From JAFAMB01 sp963775805 (GTDB lineage: Bacteria > Verrucomicrobiota > Verrucomicrobiia > Chthoniobacterales > JAFAMB01), in NCBI GenBank assembly GCA_963775805.1, contig CAVZKG010000001.1, positions 744,001 to 808,000 on the forward strand: a stretch of DNA of 64,000 nt, in the 5' to 3' direction. The translations under genes were made by a program, and so were the position numbers. The notes under the pieces were generated by a model. The model did no database searches. It had not been told where the DNA came from and worked only from the letters and a program-made list of their open reading frames with translations. Below, in pieces: positions 15,489-23,978 of the stretch. Numbering within the stretch: the stretch's first letter is position 1; each line of letters opens with the position of its first letter.

Positions 15489-16307
15489 CTACACGGCTTT
15501 GGTTTGCCCCCCGTCCACGTCCACGATGGCGCCTTGCATCCACCGGGAAGCTTCGCTGCTTAAAAAGCCTGCGACCTGTGCAATATCGTCCGGGATGCCC
15601 AAGCGCGTGACGCGGGCAGCCTTTGCTGCATCTTTCACGTATTCCTCAACCGTACTCCCGGCTTCTGTCGCCAACTTTTCAAACAATTTAAATCTCCGAC
15701 GTGTTTGAACCATACCGGGCTGAATCAGGTTAACATGAACGCCATCGACAATGCCCTGCTCGGCGATGGATTTGCACAGTGCAGCCTGTCCACCATTGAC
15801 GGCTGACACCAATGATAATTTGCGATCAGGTGTCTTCGCGGTAACTCCACCGATCATTACTAAATGACCTCGCGCTGACATCAAATAGGGCCATGCATTT
15901 TTAATGACTGAAAGATTGGCGAACATCTTGAGGCCAAATCCCTTGGGCCAGTCGGTCTCAGAGAGGTCGAGGAAGCCGCCCTGAGCGGCAGCGCCGGCGT
16001 TGGTTACAAGAATATCTAGACCGCCCCAGTGTTTCACTGCGCACTCAATGATCTTTCCCGGAGAATCCGGAAGCGTCAAATCTAAGGACAGAGTATAAAT
16101 ATCGGCCGTTGGGAATTCCGCTTTCGTGGCTTCCAATTCCTCGACCGTTCGTGCGGTCAAAAGCAATCGCGCGCCGTATTTGGCGTAAAAACGCGCGATG
16201 CCTTGACCAATTCCTCGCCCACCGCCTGTGATGATAACATGACGATTGGCAAAGGCGTCTGGTTTCCAGGGTAACGTCAGACTGATGTCGTTGGCCGTCT
16301 CATTCAT
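15489..16307 (-). CDS. Short-chain dehydrogenase/reductase-like protein
   Basis: A 272-residue Rossmann protein with the cofactor loop GGGRGIGQGIARF, an NAG motif (VTNAGAAAQGG) and the C-terminal PGMVQTRR region. The usual YxxxK catalytic pair is not visible: where it should be, the sequence reads SLVSAVNGGQAALCKS. It may therefore belong to an SDR subgroup with altered chemistry. It is the last of three same-strand genes with the hydrolases at 16365 and 17081. Confidence 0.82.
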   Translation of the reverse strand: MNETANDISLTLPWKPDAFANRHVIITGGGRGIGQGIARFYAKYGARLLLTARTVEELEATKAEFPTADIYTLSLDLTLPDSPGKIIECAVKHWGGLDILVTNAGAAAQGGFLDLSETDWPKGFGLKMFANLSVIKNAWPYLMSARGHLVMIGGVTAKTPDRKLSLVSAVNGGQAALCKSIAEQGIVDGVHVNLIQPGMVQTRRRFKLFEKLATEAGSTVEEYVKDAAKAARVTRLGIPDDIAQVAGFLSSEASRWMQGAIVDVDGGQTKAV

Positions 16308-16364
16308 ATTAACGTTATTGCTAGAATTACCATAGACTTTGGTTTTAGAGCTCAGACTGGTTGA

Positions 16365-17051
16365 CTAACTGCCAGAATGAGCGGCCTCCGCGATAATTTC
16401 AGCGACCACGTTCGGCTGACTCAATAGAGGCATATGCCCGCAGCGAGCTGAGACGATTTTCGCCCCAGCACGTTCAGCCATGAAACGCTGAGTTTGGGCG
16501 TCACACATGCGATCGTCCTCGCATACCAGATACCATGAAGGAATCGTTTTCCAGGAGGGGGTTGGCATCTTTTCGCCCAGAATTTTTGCCGCGATGGGCT
16601 TTTGGCTTGCGAAGAAGAGCTGCTGCTCCGTCTCATCCGCACCGTGAACAAGCGCGTTCTGCACGCCTGGCAGACTCATCCAGACAAAACCCTCCGCATC
16701 CGGTGCGAGCTCAGGGCGAAGTGGATGCCCCGGATCTTTTTGCCGAATCGCGCCTATGGTTTCGTCTTCCTCCGGTGCATAAGCCGTGATGTAAACTAAT
16801 GCCTTGGTCCCTTGGGTTCTGCTGGCTGCGGCAGTGATGACCGCACCAGAGTAAGAATGACCAACCATGACGACGGGCTTTTGTTGCCTCGCAGTCAAGC
16901 GCACCACAGTCTCAACATCATCCTCGAAGGATGTAAGCGGTATTTGCGCCGCTACGATTTCGAATCCTTGAGGTCTCAGCTCGGCGATTACCTTTCGCCA
17001 ATTGGAGCCGTCCGCCCATGCGCCGTGAACAAGTATAATAGTCGGTCTCAT
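16365..17051 (-). CDS. Alpha/beta hydrolase, EstC/salicylate-esterase-like
   Basis: A 228-residue hydrolase beginning with the oxyanion segment ILVHGAWADGSNWRKV. The nucleophile elbow is VGHSYSG, and the late histidine sits in CGHMPLL. The small size and the ESTHER-like pattern resemble EstC and plant methylesterase-type enzymes acting on small esters. It sits 29 bases downstream of another hydrolase gene and 57 bases upstream of an SDR gene, so a small catabolic operon is likely. Substrate unknown. Confidence 0.82.
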   Translation of the reverse strand: MRPTIILVHGAWADGSNWRKVIAELRPQGFEIVAAQIPLTSFEDDVETVVRLTARQQKPVVMVGHSYSGAVITAAASRTQGTKALVYITAYAPEEDETIGAIRQKDPGHPLRPELAPDAEGFVWMSLPGVQNALVHGADETEQQLFFASQKPIAAKILGEKMPTPSWKTIPSWYLVCEDDRMCDAQTQRFMAERAGAKIVSARCGHMPLLSQPNVVAEIIAEAAHSGS

Positions 17052-17080
17052 ATCCTTTTAGTATTTGAGGGTTCTCTGGA

Positions 17081-17956
17081 TTATTTCGCTTTTCGGTTGA
17101 TGAATTCTTGAACGAGTCGTGCGATTTCACCGCCCTGGTCCTCCAAGGCAAAATGGCCGGTGTCGAGCAAGTGCAATTCTGCCTTGGGGATGTCCTGCAA
17201 GTACGCCCGAGCACCCGCCTCGGTAAAAAACGGATCGTTTTTGCCCCAAGCAATAAGTGTATTCGGCTGGTTCGCACGAAAATATTCCTGCCATTGCGGG
17301 AATTTCGGCACATTGCTTTGGTAGTTAAAAAGCAACTCCAGTTGAACATCGTGGTTGCCCGGGCGACCGAGAGCCACCAGATCGTGAGTCCACGCGTCGG
17401 GGCTGACACGTGAAGTGTCTTTCACTCCGGTCAGATATTGCATCTTCACGCCCTCAAGCGCGACTAAGCCACGGAGGGGCTGCTCGGTATCATGATTGCG
17501 GTTTTGCCAGAAGGGCATCGCCGCGCCCGCCAATAATTCGCTCACCCCTTCCATGTAGGCATTGGCGTTTTGAATCAGTAGGCCCGCGACACGCTCTGGA
17601 TTTTGCGCCGCAATGCGAAAGCCTATGGGACCGCCGTAGTCCTGAAGGTAGAGCCAGTAGTGCAGGATTCCCTTGGCCTCCAGCAGTTCCGTAACGACTT
17701 TCGACAAATTATCGAACGTATATTCGAACTGGCCGATGTTCGGCGCGTCACTGAAGCCAAAGCCGGGATAATCCGGAGCGATCAAGTAAAACTCATCTTT
17801 CAGTTCTTCGATAAGGCCCCGGAACATGTGGGATGATGACGGAAAACCGTGAAGCAGGACAATTGCTGGATTGGCGGGGTCGCCGGCTTCCCGGTAAAAG
17901 ACATTGATACCCCCGACGTTGGCTGACTGATATTTTACGAAATGTTTTGTTTTCAT
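17081..17956 (-). CDS. Epoxide hydrolase / haloalkane dehalogenase-like hydrolase
   Basis: Start at the ATG giving MKTKHFVKYQSANVGG; an upstream extension to 18100 is not protein-like. The 291-residue protein has VLLHGFPSSSHMFRGL as oxyanion region and LQDYGGPIGF as elbow. The nucleophile is therefore Asp rather than Ser, as in epoxide hydrolases and dehalogenases. The terminal histidine is in DTGHFALED. It is strongly similar in layout to the secreted hydrolase at 19662-20660. It heads the minus-strand trio hydrolase-hydrolase-SDR. Confidence 0.82.
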   Translation of the reverse strand: MKTKHFVKYQSANVGGINVFYREAGDPANPAIVLLHGFPSSSHMFRGLIEELKDEFYLIAPDYPGFGFSDAPNIGQFEYTFDNLSKVVTELLEAKGILHYWLYLQDYGGPIGFRIAAQNPERVAGLLIQNANAYMEGVSELLAGAAMPFWQNRNHDTEQPLRGLVALEGVKMQYLTGVKDTSRVSPDAWTHDLVALGRPGNHDVQLELLFNYQSNVPKFPQWQEYFRANQPNTLIAWGKNDPFFTEAGARAYLQDIPKAELHLLDTGHFALEDQGGEIARLVQEFINRKAK

Positions 17957-18343
17957 GTGGGTTGTATTGTTTGAGCTGATAGCTTTCTTGTTTATTTGGT
18001 TCGCATTCTCTGGGCACTTTTGCGCCCCTAAGGCCCTGACGTGATCAACCCGAGATGTCTTACTTTTAAGTCGAATATTGAGGTTTCGGGCAGCGCACAC
18101 CGCTTCTTACGCTCAACTGGAGTGTCCAATTAAGAACCCATCTATCGCGTGAAGCCCTCCGAGCCATCGACGAGGGATTAAAATCACACCGAAGATAATT
18201 ACGGGAACTTTTGAGTCCTTGCGTCAGCGTCGGCTAACGCTGTACCGACTTACTTTTTTGAGAGAAACCGCACAGTGCATGTCGTGAAAAGCACCACGAC
18301 AGGTAAGACAATTCGACCTCGGTGCATCTGAGTCTTGATTTGA
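17957..18343. promoter_or_regulatory. Divergent intergenic region
   Basis: This 387-base gap separates the minus-strand hydrolase operon from a plus-strand ECF sigma gene and must hold both promoters. No convincing sigma-70 hexamer pair or palindrome was picked out. Whether the sigma factor drives the hydrolase operon cannot be told from sequence. Confidence 0.3.
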
Positions 18344-18958
18344 ATGATCGGCGATACCATGAAGGAATCTCTCTTGAATAAGAACACCGGCTCGACAGCA
18401 AATCCTGAACGTTGGGTCGACGAACACGGTGATTGCCTTTACCGCTATGCGCTTCTGGTTGTGCGCAATCCGGCTGTCGCCCAGGATCTTGTCCAAGACA
18501 CGCTTCTGGCGGCTTTACGAACTCGCGAAAACTTTGCCGGTCGCTCCTCAGAACGCACCTGGTTATGCGGTATCTTAAAAAACAAGATAGTTGATCATTT
18601 CCGAAAGCTTGGGCGCGAAACGTCGTTTACTGATATGGAGTTTCTTGCCAATGAATTTTCCGAGAAGTTCGTTGATGGCAATTGGATTCACCACGATGCG
18701 CAGACAGCATGGAAACCTGACGCCGAAGTCGTGACCCATCGTGCGGAGTTCTGGGCCGTCATGAGGGCCTGCCTGGGCAAACTTCCGGATCGGATTGCAA
18801 CCGTGTTCCTGTTGAGAGAAATGGAAGGGATTTCCACGAAGGAGATTTGCAAATCCCTGTCCATCAGCGAGATCAACCTCTGGGTGATGCTTCATCGCGC
18901 GCGAATGGCATTGCGGGAATGTCTCGAGATCAATTGGTTTAAAAAGAATCGAAAGTAA
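18344..18958 (+). CDS. ECF-type sigma-70 family sigma factor
   Basis: A 204-residue sigma factor. Region 2 includes YRYALLVVRNPAVAQDLVQD and RSSERTWLCGILKNKIVDHF. Region 4 includes LPDRIATVFLLREMEGISTK and SISEINLWVMLHRARMALRE. An internal ATG at 18359 is an alternative start. Related sigma genes are usually followed by a zinc anti-sigma gene; here only a 31-residue frame follows, overlapping the stop (TAATG). The anti-sigma partner appears to be lost. Confidence 0.87.
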   Translation: MIGDTMKESLLNKNTGSTANPERWVDEHGDCLYRYALLVVRNPAVAQDLVQDTLLAALRTRENFAGRSSERTWLCGILKNKIVDHFRKLGRETSFTDMEFLANEFSEKFVDGNWIHHDAQTAWKPDAEVVTHRAEFWAVMRACLGKLPDRIATVFLLREMEGISTKEICKSLSISEINLWVMLHRARMALRECLEINWFKKNRK

Positions 18959-19053
18959 TGCCTCAGTCGAATTCCAATCCGCGATTCGCTCTTTCAGCGG
19001 AAGACTTGAGCCTCGGACAAGATTGTAATTTTTCTTCGGGCATGGACGCCTAA
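18958..19053 (+). CDS. 31-residue frame coupled to the sigma gene
   Basis: ATG at 18958 overlaps the sigma factor TAA at 18956-18958 as TAATG, the usual coupling arrangement for an anti-sigma gene. The product is only MPQSNSNPRFALSAEDL followed by 14 residues, with one cysteine and no HxxxCxxC motif. It may be the stump of a degraded anti-sigma gene or meaningless. Confidence 0.25.
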   Translation: MPQSNSNPRFALSAEDLSLGQDCNFSSGMDA

Positions 19054-19136
19054 GTGCGATGAGATGACGCATGCTGCTATTGCGAAAACTACAAAAAGAA
19101 TCTTCACTACATTCGCTCGGTTCTGCGATTCCTTTA

Positions 19137-19545
19137 TCAACACGTCGAGAGAATGCCTTCACCGCTCGAACCGCCACCGCTGGCTATAGCCTCAACGGTT
19201 ACATTCTTACCGTCGCCGGAGGCCCCGCTGGCCTGAGACGTGGCTTCCCCGCCGTTGCCCCATTTGACACCGCTGAATTGGCCGGAAACATTCTGTCCTC
19301 CGTTGCCGCTCGTGGCCTGGGCGATAACGGTTAGGTCTCCCCCGCTTTGATTGGTTTCGTCCGTGAGAATGGAGGTGGCATCTCCGCCTACTCCTGATGG
19401 TCCGCCGTGTCTTCTCCCTGGCCGCCCATGGCACCGTTCCCGCCAATCCGATTGACTGAGCATCAGGGGCCGCTGGTTGATCCGCTCGTCGCGTTCTGCT
19501 GCGTTTCGCTGACACCGCTACCGCCGGTCGTGCCGCCTCCGCCAA
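19137..19545 (-). pseudogene. Glycine-rich repeat (autotransporter-like) protein remnant
   Basis: The main minus frame encodes repeats of the type GGDATSILTDETNQSGGDL, QATSGNGGQNVSGQFSG and GEATSQASGASGDGKNVT. These glycine, serine and threonine-rich pieces resemble the passenger repeats of large surface proteins and autotransporters. Upstream frames carry similar GGGGTTGGSG text out of phase. Several frameshifts and the missing ends show that it is a fragment of a once much larger gene. Confidence 0.45.
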
Positions 19546-19661
19546 GCCGCTATTTCCGCCCGTTTAAACTGCGATCATGGTTACATTGGCGCCGGTCGGG
19601 CGTGCCGGTGCATGGCGTAGCAGATGGCCCGGCATTACACGGGCCCAACGCCGTAATCTCT

Positions 19662-20660
19662 TTACCAGGGATGCTTCGCCATGAATTTCAGAATGAGACT
19701 GGCAATTTCATCGTTTTTCTCGTCCAACGCGAAATGACCCGCATCAAGAAGATGGATTTCTGCATCCGGCAGATCGCGCTTGAATGCCTCGGCACCAGCG
19801 GCGATAAACGATGGATCGTTTTTCCCCCACACGACGAGTGTCAGTGGTTTGTGCTCACGCAGCCATGCTTGCCACGCCGGATACGACGCGGCGTTTGTCC
19901 GATAGTCGTATAGCAATGCACCTTGGATTTCCCGCTGTCCTGGCCGCGACAGATGTGCATATTCGTCCGTCCAGGTGTCCGGGTTGTAGCGTTCGGGATG
20001 CTGCGTACCAGCCGTGTGACGCTGTTCCGTTGCGGACAGCGACAAGAACGCATCGAGAACTTCAGGATGTGCAGCGGGATCGCCCCAGTATCTTGCGATA
20101 CCAGCCCATTTCGAACCAAGTCCATCCTTATAGACGTTGGCGTTCTGAATGATGAGCGCCCGAACACGATCAGGATGAGCCACCATGATGCGGAATCCCA
20201 CGGGGCCACCGTAGTCATGGAGGTACAGAGCGTATTTGTCGATATGTAGTTGTTCGAGAAGGTCGTTGGTCGTGCTAGCAAGGTGATCGAATGTGTACGA
20301 GTAAGACGACGGCGCCGGCGCATCGCTCTGACCAAATCCCGGAAAATCTGGCGCCACCAGGTGGTAATGCGTGGCCAATAGCGGAATCAACGAGTCGAAT
20401 TCACGTGACGATGACGGGAACCCATGAAGAAGCACGATGGTTGGTGCGTCCTTCGGACCCGCTTCTCGATAGAAGATACCCACACCATCGACCATGACCC
20501 GGTGGTAAGAAGTTGTGTCAGAGGTTGACGGAATCGGGGTGGCCTGCGCGGCAAGGCTTGTCATGGACATGATTGAAGCGGCAAGGAGCATTTGAGTTTT
20601 CAATAAGGTGGGCATGGGCTTCGTGGGTATCGGGATACGGGACGTTGATTTAGTTGTCAT
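19662..20660 (-). CDS. Secreted epoxide hydrolase/dehalogenase-like hydrolase
   Basis: A 332-residue protein with a cleavable signal (LLKTQMLLAASIMSMTSLAA, then QATPIP). The oxyanion segment is VLLHGFPSSSREF and the elbow LHDYGGPVGF gives an Asp nucleophile. The terminal histidine is in DAGHFALDE. It is a paralogue of the cytoplasmic enzyme at 17081-17956, sharing FPSSS, DYGGP, IQNANVY and GHFAL, but it is exported. Two such enzymes so close together suggest duplication with change of compartment. Substrate not predictable. Confidence 0.85.
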   Translation of the reverse strand: MTTKSTSRIPIPTKPMPTLLKTQMLLAASIMSMTSLAAQATPIPSTSDTTSYHRVMVDGVGIFYREAGPKDAPTIVLLHGFPSSSREFDSLIPLLATHYHLVAPDFPGFGQSDAPAPSSYSYTFDHLASTTNDLLEQLHIDKYALYLHDYGGPVGFRIMVAHPDRVRALIIQNANVYKDGLGSKWAGIARYWGDPAAHPEVLDAFLSLSATEQRHTAGTQHPERYNPDTWTDEYAHLSRPGQREIQGALLYDYRTNAASYPAWQAWLREHKPLTLVVWGKNDPSFIAAGAEAFKRDLPDAEIHLLDAGHFALDEKNDEIASLILKFMAKHPW

Positions 20661-20859
20661 CCTTGTGATGGTTGATGGTTTTTCAATTATTACCTGTTTG
20701 TGGAGTACCTAGTTGCGTCTTCAAGACTCTGATGCAGCAGAGGCACGAAGTCTTACCTGCGGAACAGTTTTTCCAATTGCCTATGATTGTATGGTAGAGG
20801 CGACAGGGCGGTGCCGGGGTCGTTGAGGTCCGGCTTTGGGACCACGTCCTCACTGACGA

Positions 20860-21245
20860 CTATACGCTCAAAAGCTCCAGAGTGTTTACGTACTCCTGAA
20901 GTACGTGGGAGCACGCGACGCCGCCGGCGCCAACGGATTGAGCAGCAATGCTCCGTCCACCAAGACGCTGCCTTTCCGGCGTCACCGTGGCCGTTAGCGG
21001 CGCCAACGATCCCCACCGAGATGTAATCTTCATGGGCAACCCTGGCAGCAAATGCAGCGATAGCGGGGTCCGGCCGACTTCGACAGCCCCACGAAGCAAG
21101 ATTGTCGCTCCGGGCGGATCACTCGTTAAGACCGCTGTCTGTGCCTTACACGATCCGGCCAATAGGCGGGGCGCTACCAACGCAACTATAACTTTGCGCC
21201 GGGCTCTGTCGATCGTGCCCAGGAGTCGGCGGCCCCGCTTCCTTT
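20860..21245 (-). pseudogene. PEGA-domain protein remnant
   Basis: The minus frame reads AVLTSDPPGATILLRGAVEV, then GRTPLSLHLLPG, the PEGA-domain signature (two short strands around a PxGAxI and G.TPL..). It is preceded by a basic, partly hydrophobic segment and followed by text without resemblance. PEGA domains usually sit on the outer side of membrane kinases or S-layer-like proteins. Here only the single domain remains, without a recognisable start. Confidence 0.45.
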
Positions 21246-21328
21246 TGTAAGGATTCAGGGATCACACCGACGAATGATTAAACCGGTGTCCTTTTTATCA
21301 GGAATCCGCGTTCGATCCAACTCCAATA

Positions 21329-21871
21329 ATGAAAACACCAGTCGACCTATTTCGCCGCGGCTACGAGCTACTCGTATCCGGTGCAAACCTCCTCCAATCA
21401 CCCTTTCTGCTGTTGCTAAGAATCTATTTCTTTTGGCAGCTCTTTCAGACCGGGCAAGGCAAACTCGCTCACATCGAAAAAATCTCCGATTACTTCGCCA
21501 GCCTTGGCATTCCTTGGCCGACTTTGAATGCTTATATGGCCGGTGCGACGGAGACATTTGGCAGCTTGCTATTAATTATCGGGCTCGCCTCCCGATTGAC
21601 CGCAATCCCAATAACGGTGGTTATGGCTGTAGCTTATCTGACGGCTGATCTCGAAGCAGTCACTGGCATCTTCAGTGACCCGGATAAGTTTGTGAAGGCT
21701 GATCCGTTTCCGTTTCTGATTTCTGCGTTGATCGTATTGGTCTTTGGTCCCGGCAAGTTCTCTGTCGATGCCCTGATCAAATGGTTGGATGCGTCACGTC
21801 GAAATCTACCCAAGCGAGGCCTACGCTTTGGTTCTCCCGACACGCCAACTCAAGCGAAAGCTCGACACTAA
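21329..21871 (+). CDS. DoxX-family membrane protein
   Basis: A 180-residue protein with four helices: LLLLRIYFFWQLFQTGQGK, the central GATETFGSLLLIIGLASRLT, VVMAVAYLTADLEAV and FLISALIVLVFGPG. This is the DoxX pattern, longer than the copy at 6207 and with a basic C-terminal tail. It sits 13 bases upstream of an NADH-dehydrogenase-like gene that is now broken. A respiratory or redox pairing existed here before the downstream gene was lost. Confidence 0.85.
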   Translation: MKTPVDLFRRGYELLVSGANLLQSPFLLLLRIYFFWQLFQTGQGKLAHIEKISDYFASLGIPWPTLNAYMAGATETFGSLLLIIGLASRLTAIPITVVMAVAYLTADLEAVTGIFSDPDKFVKADPFPFLISALIVLVFGPGKFSVDALIKWLDASRRNLPKRGLRFGSPDTPTQAKARH

Positions 21872-21884
21872 GGACCAGAAACTC

Positions 21885-22570
21885 ATGAAAAAGAAGCGCG
21901 TCCTCATCCTAGGCGGTGGCTTTGGCGGCTTATACGCCGCGCTCGAGTTCGAAAAGCGCCGCGACCCCGATTTCGAAGTCACGTTAATCAGTCAGGACAA
22001 CTTCTTCCTGTTTACGCCGATGCTTCATGAGGTAGCGGCGAGCGACCTCGATTTAACCCACATTGTTAATCCTATCCGTAAGATGTTGCGACATGTTCAC
22101 TTCTTCGAAGGAGAGATTCGGTCGATCGATGTCGCCAAGCGCCAGGTCATGGTTTCTCATGGATTCGACCAGCACACGCACACGCTCGAATACGATCACA
22201 TCGTCTTTGCGCTAGGTTGTGTTACAAATTTTTACAACCTTCCGAATCTGATGGAAACGGCCGTGACCATGAAATCTCTAGGGGACGCGATCGAACTCCG
22301 GAATCGCCTGATCGAACATCTCGAGGAAGCCGATAACGAGTGCGCGGCAAATGATCGCGAGCCTTTGCTCACTTTTGTCGTGGCTGGCGGCGGATTTGCC
22401 GGTGTGGAAACAATCGGATGTATTAACGATTTTCTGAAGGGAGCGCTTCCCTATTATTCCAATCTGAGGCCCGAGATGATTCCAGTAGTGTTGGTACATC
22501 CGGGTGAGTTCGTCTTGCCGGAGCTAGGCGAACAACTCGGACGCTATGCTTCCCGCAAACTCGCTAAGCG
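21885..22570 (+). pseudogene. Type II NADH dehydrogenase-like gene, truncated
   Basis: ATG at 21885 starts MKKKRVLILGGGFGGLYAAL, the FAD-binding GxGxxG loop. A second dinucleotide loop follows (FVVAGGGFAGVETIG) for NADH. Homology stops after about 229 residues (LGRYASRKLAKR), roughly half the normal length of NDH-2 proteins. The frame then runs a few residues into unrelated DNA and stops. The adjoining sequence is the middle of an AraC-type regulator, so a deletion or recombination joined two genes near 22570. The C-terminal membrane-anchoring part is absent. Confidence 0.75.
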
Positions 22571-22573
22571 GAC

Positions 22574-22849
22574 TTGGCGCGCGAGATCGGGATGAGCGTC
22601 TCCGGCTTCCACGCCCACTTTGAGGCAGTCACAGCGATGAGTCCCTTGCAGTTCCAAAAGCGATTGCGCCTACAGGAAGCACGGAGGTTGATGCTGACTG
22701 AGCGCCTGGACGCGGCCGAGGCCGGTTTCCAAGTCGGCTATGAGGACGCCTCTCATTTCAGTCGGGAGTACAAACGACACTTCGGCGATCCTCCGCTCCG
22801 CGATATACAAGGACTGCGTGAACTGACGCTCGTCGTTGAAGCAGCGTGA
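22574..22849 (+). pseudogene. AraC-family regulator C-terminal fragment
   Basis: Ninety residues cover the AraC DNA-binding domain: SVSGFHAHFEAVTAMSPLQF with QKRLRLQEARRLML, and the second helix-turn-helix VGYEDASHFSREYKRHFG. The first helix pair begins within the fusion point (LAREIGMS). The effector-binding domain is missing, and there is no plausible start signal of its own. It is joined out of frame to the truncated NADH dehydrogenase. Confidence 0.7.
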
Positions 22850-22935
22850 CGGCTGGAGGGTTTTGCGGCTAGCAGTAACACTCGCTCTGCACACTTGGAA
22901 TACTCAGAGAATCCTCGCAGCGTCTGTTCCAGAAT

Positions 22936-23049
22936 ATGGCCCTGACGGACAATCTTCGCGCCGAACGCCTGACGAGGAGCACGGCGTGGGTGAAAAAAGC
23001 GATCAAGGAAGTGATTCAAAAGCACTGCGGTGAAAGTAAGCAATCGTGA
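22936..23049 (+). CDS. Possible 37-residue small protein
   Basis: An ATG frame encoding a charged helix: MALTDNLRAERLTRSTAW, then KKAIKEVIQKHCG. Composition is protein-like but the frame is short and stands alone. It may be a small protein or another gene tail. Apart from it, 22850-23099 holds nothing that can be supported. Confidence 0.2.
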   Translation: MALTDNLRAERLTRSTAWVKKAIKEVIQKHCGESKQS

Positions 23050-23099
23050 AGGCTGCCTGACGTAACGGGTCACGTAAATAGTCACAACTTTATTTCGTG

Positions 23100-23330
23100 T
23101 TAGCACGACCGTCCGCCGGTCCAAGGCGAAGAAAGAGAATTAAGGATGACCTTGTTTCTCGATAACAGCGATTCCACCACCACGGTAGTATTGTCCAAGG
23201 AAGTCCCCCCGGTGACCGGAACTTCGCGAACGCTTTCCAAAGCGCCGATGTCCAATGCGTCGACCAGGCGGACCAGCTCCTTTCCGCGAATAATGATCGC
23301 ATCGGGGCCAGCCTCAATTTTTAGCTCCTC
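23100..23330 (-). pseudogene. C-terminal fragment of an unknown protein, no start codon
   Basis: A minus-strand frame without a usable start reads IEAGPDAIIIRGKELVRLVD, ALDIGALESVREVPVTGG and TSLDNTTVVVESLLSRNKVI before a stop. The text is highly protein-like, with alternating strands and helices, yet no family is recognised. It seems to be the surviving tail of a gene whose 5' part is gone. Confidence 0.3.
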
Positions 23331-23443
23331 TCGGTGAAGTTCGCGTCGCCAATGCCAAGACGACAGACTCCGATAGGGGTACGAAAAGCATTCCTCCGTG
23401 GAGGACGACGCTCCCTTGCACAGCCCCGGTTACACCTGAAGAA

Positions 23444-23978
23444 ATGCAAAAGCTTCTCGATGAGCTTCAAGCCTCTAGAGAGTCGAGAAAACGAGCGTGG
23501 CAAATCCTTCAGCAAATCAGATCTGTCCTAAACGACACCGCGCAATCAAATCTCGCCCTCCGGTCCGTCGAACCATTGATGCCGAAGGCCGAGTCATTGT
23601 TGATGGGGTGCGAAAAGCGCTTCGGGCTCGTGAAATCGCGCTCGATGAACTGCTCACGGCTATCTGCCAATTCCGTAAATTCGTCGAGCAACCCATCACA
23701 CTTGCGCGAATCGGATTACCCTCAGGCCGTTCTTGCGCTGAACAAGGCCATTGATCGAGCAAACGGCCTAGTCTAATCATCCACACGGGCCGGGCCGCCA
23801 TCGGCGAACTACCTCAGAAGATAAAGTCCATCGAAGTTTGGCTGTTAAACGCTTGGGCCGCAGTCAAGAAACAGCTGAAGCTCACCCCGGAGGATTATTA
23901 CGAATTTCTCATATGCGGGCCCCTTTCTACGGGCCACGCAGAAAGGTCGGCCGATCTGGAAAGCTGGCTAATATTTTA
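23444..23978 (+). pseudogene. Degraded helical protein with shifting frame
   Basis: Three stretches read as one protein if two frameshifts and a stop are repaired. The first (QKLLDELQASRESRKRAWQI) is a long charged helix. The second, in the next frame, contains DGVRKALRAREIALDELLTA. The last ends KLTPEDYYEFLICGPLSTGH and LESWLIF with TAA at 23976-23978. No family is recognised. The stop lies three bases before the position where the SRAP gene's start codon should be. Confidence 0.35.
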
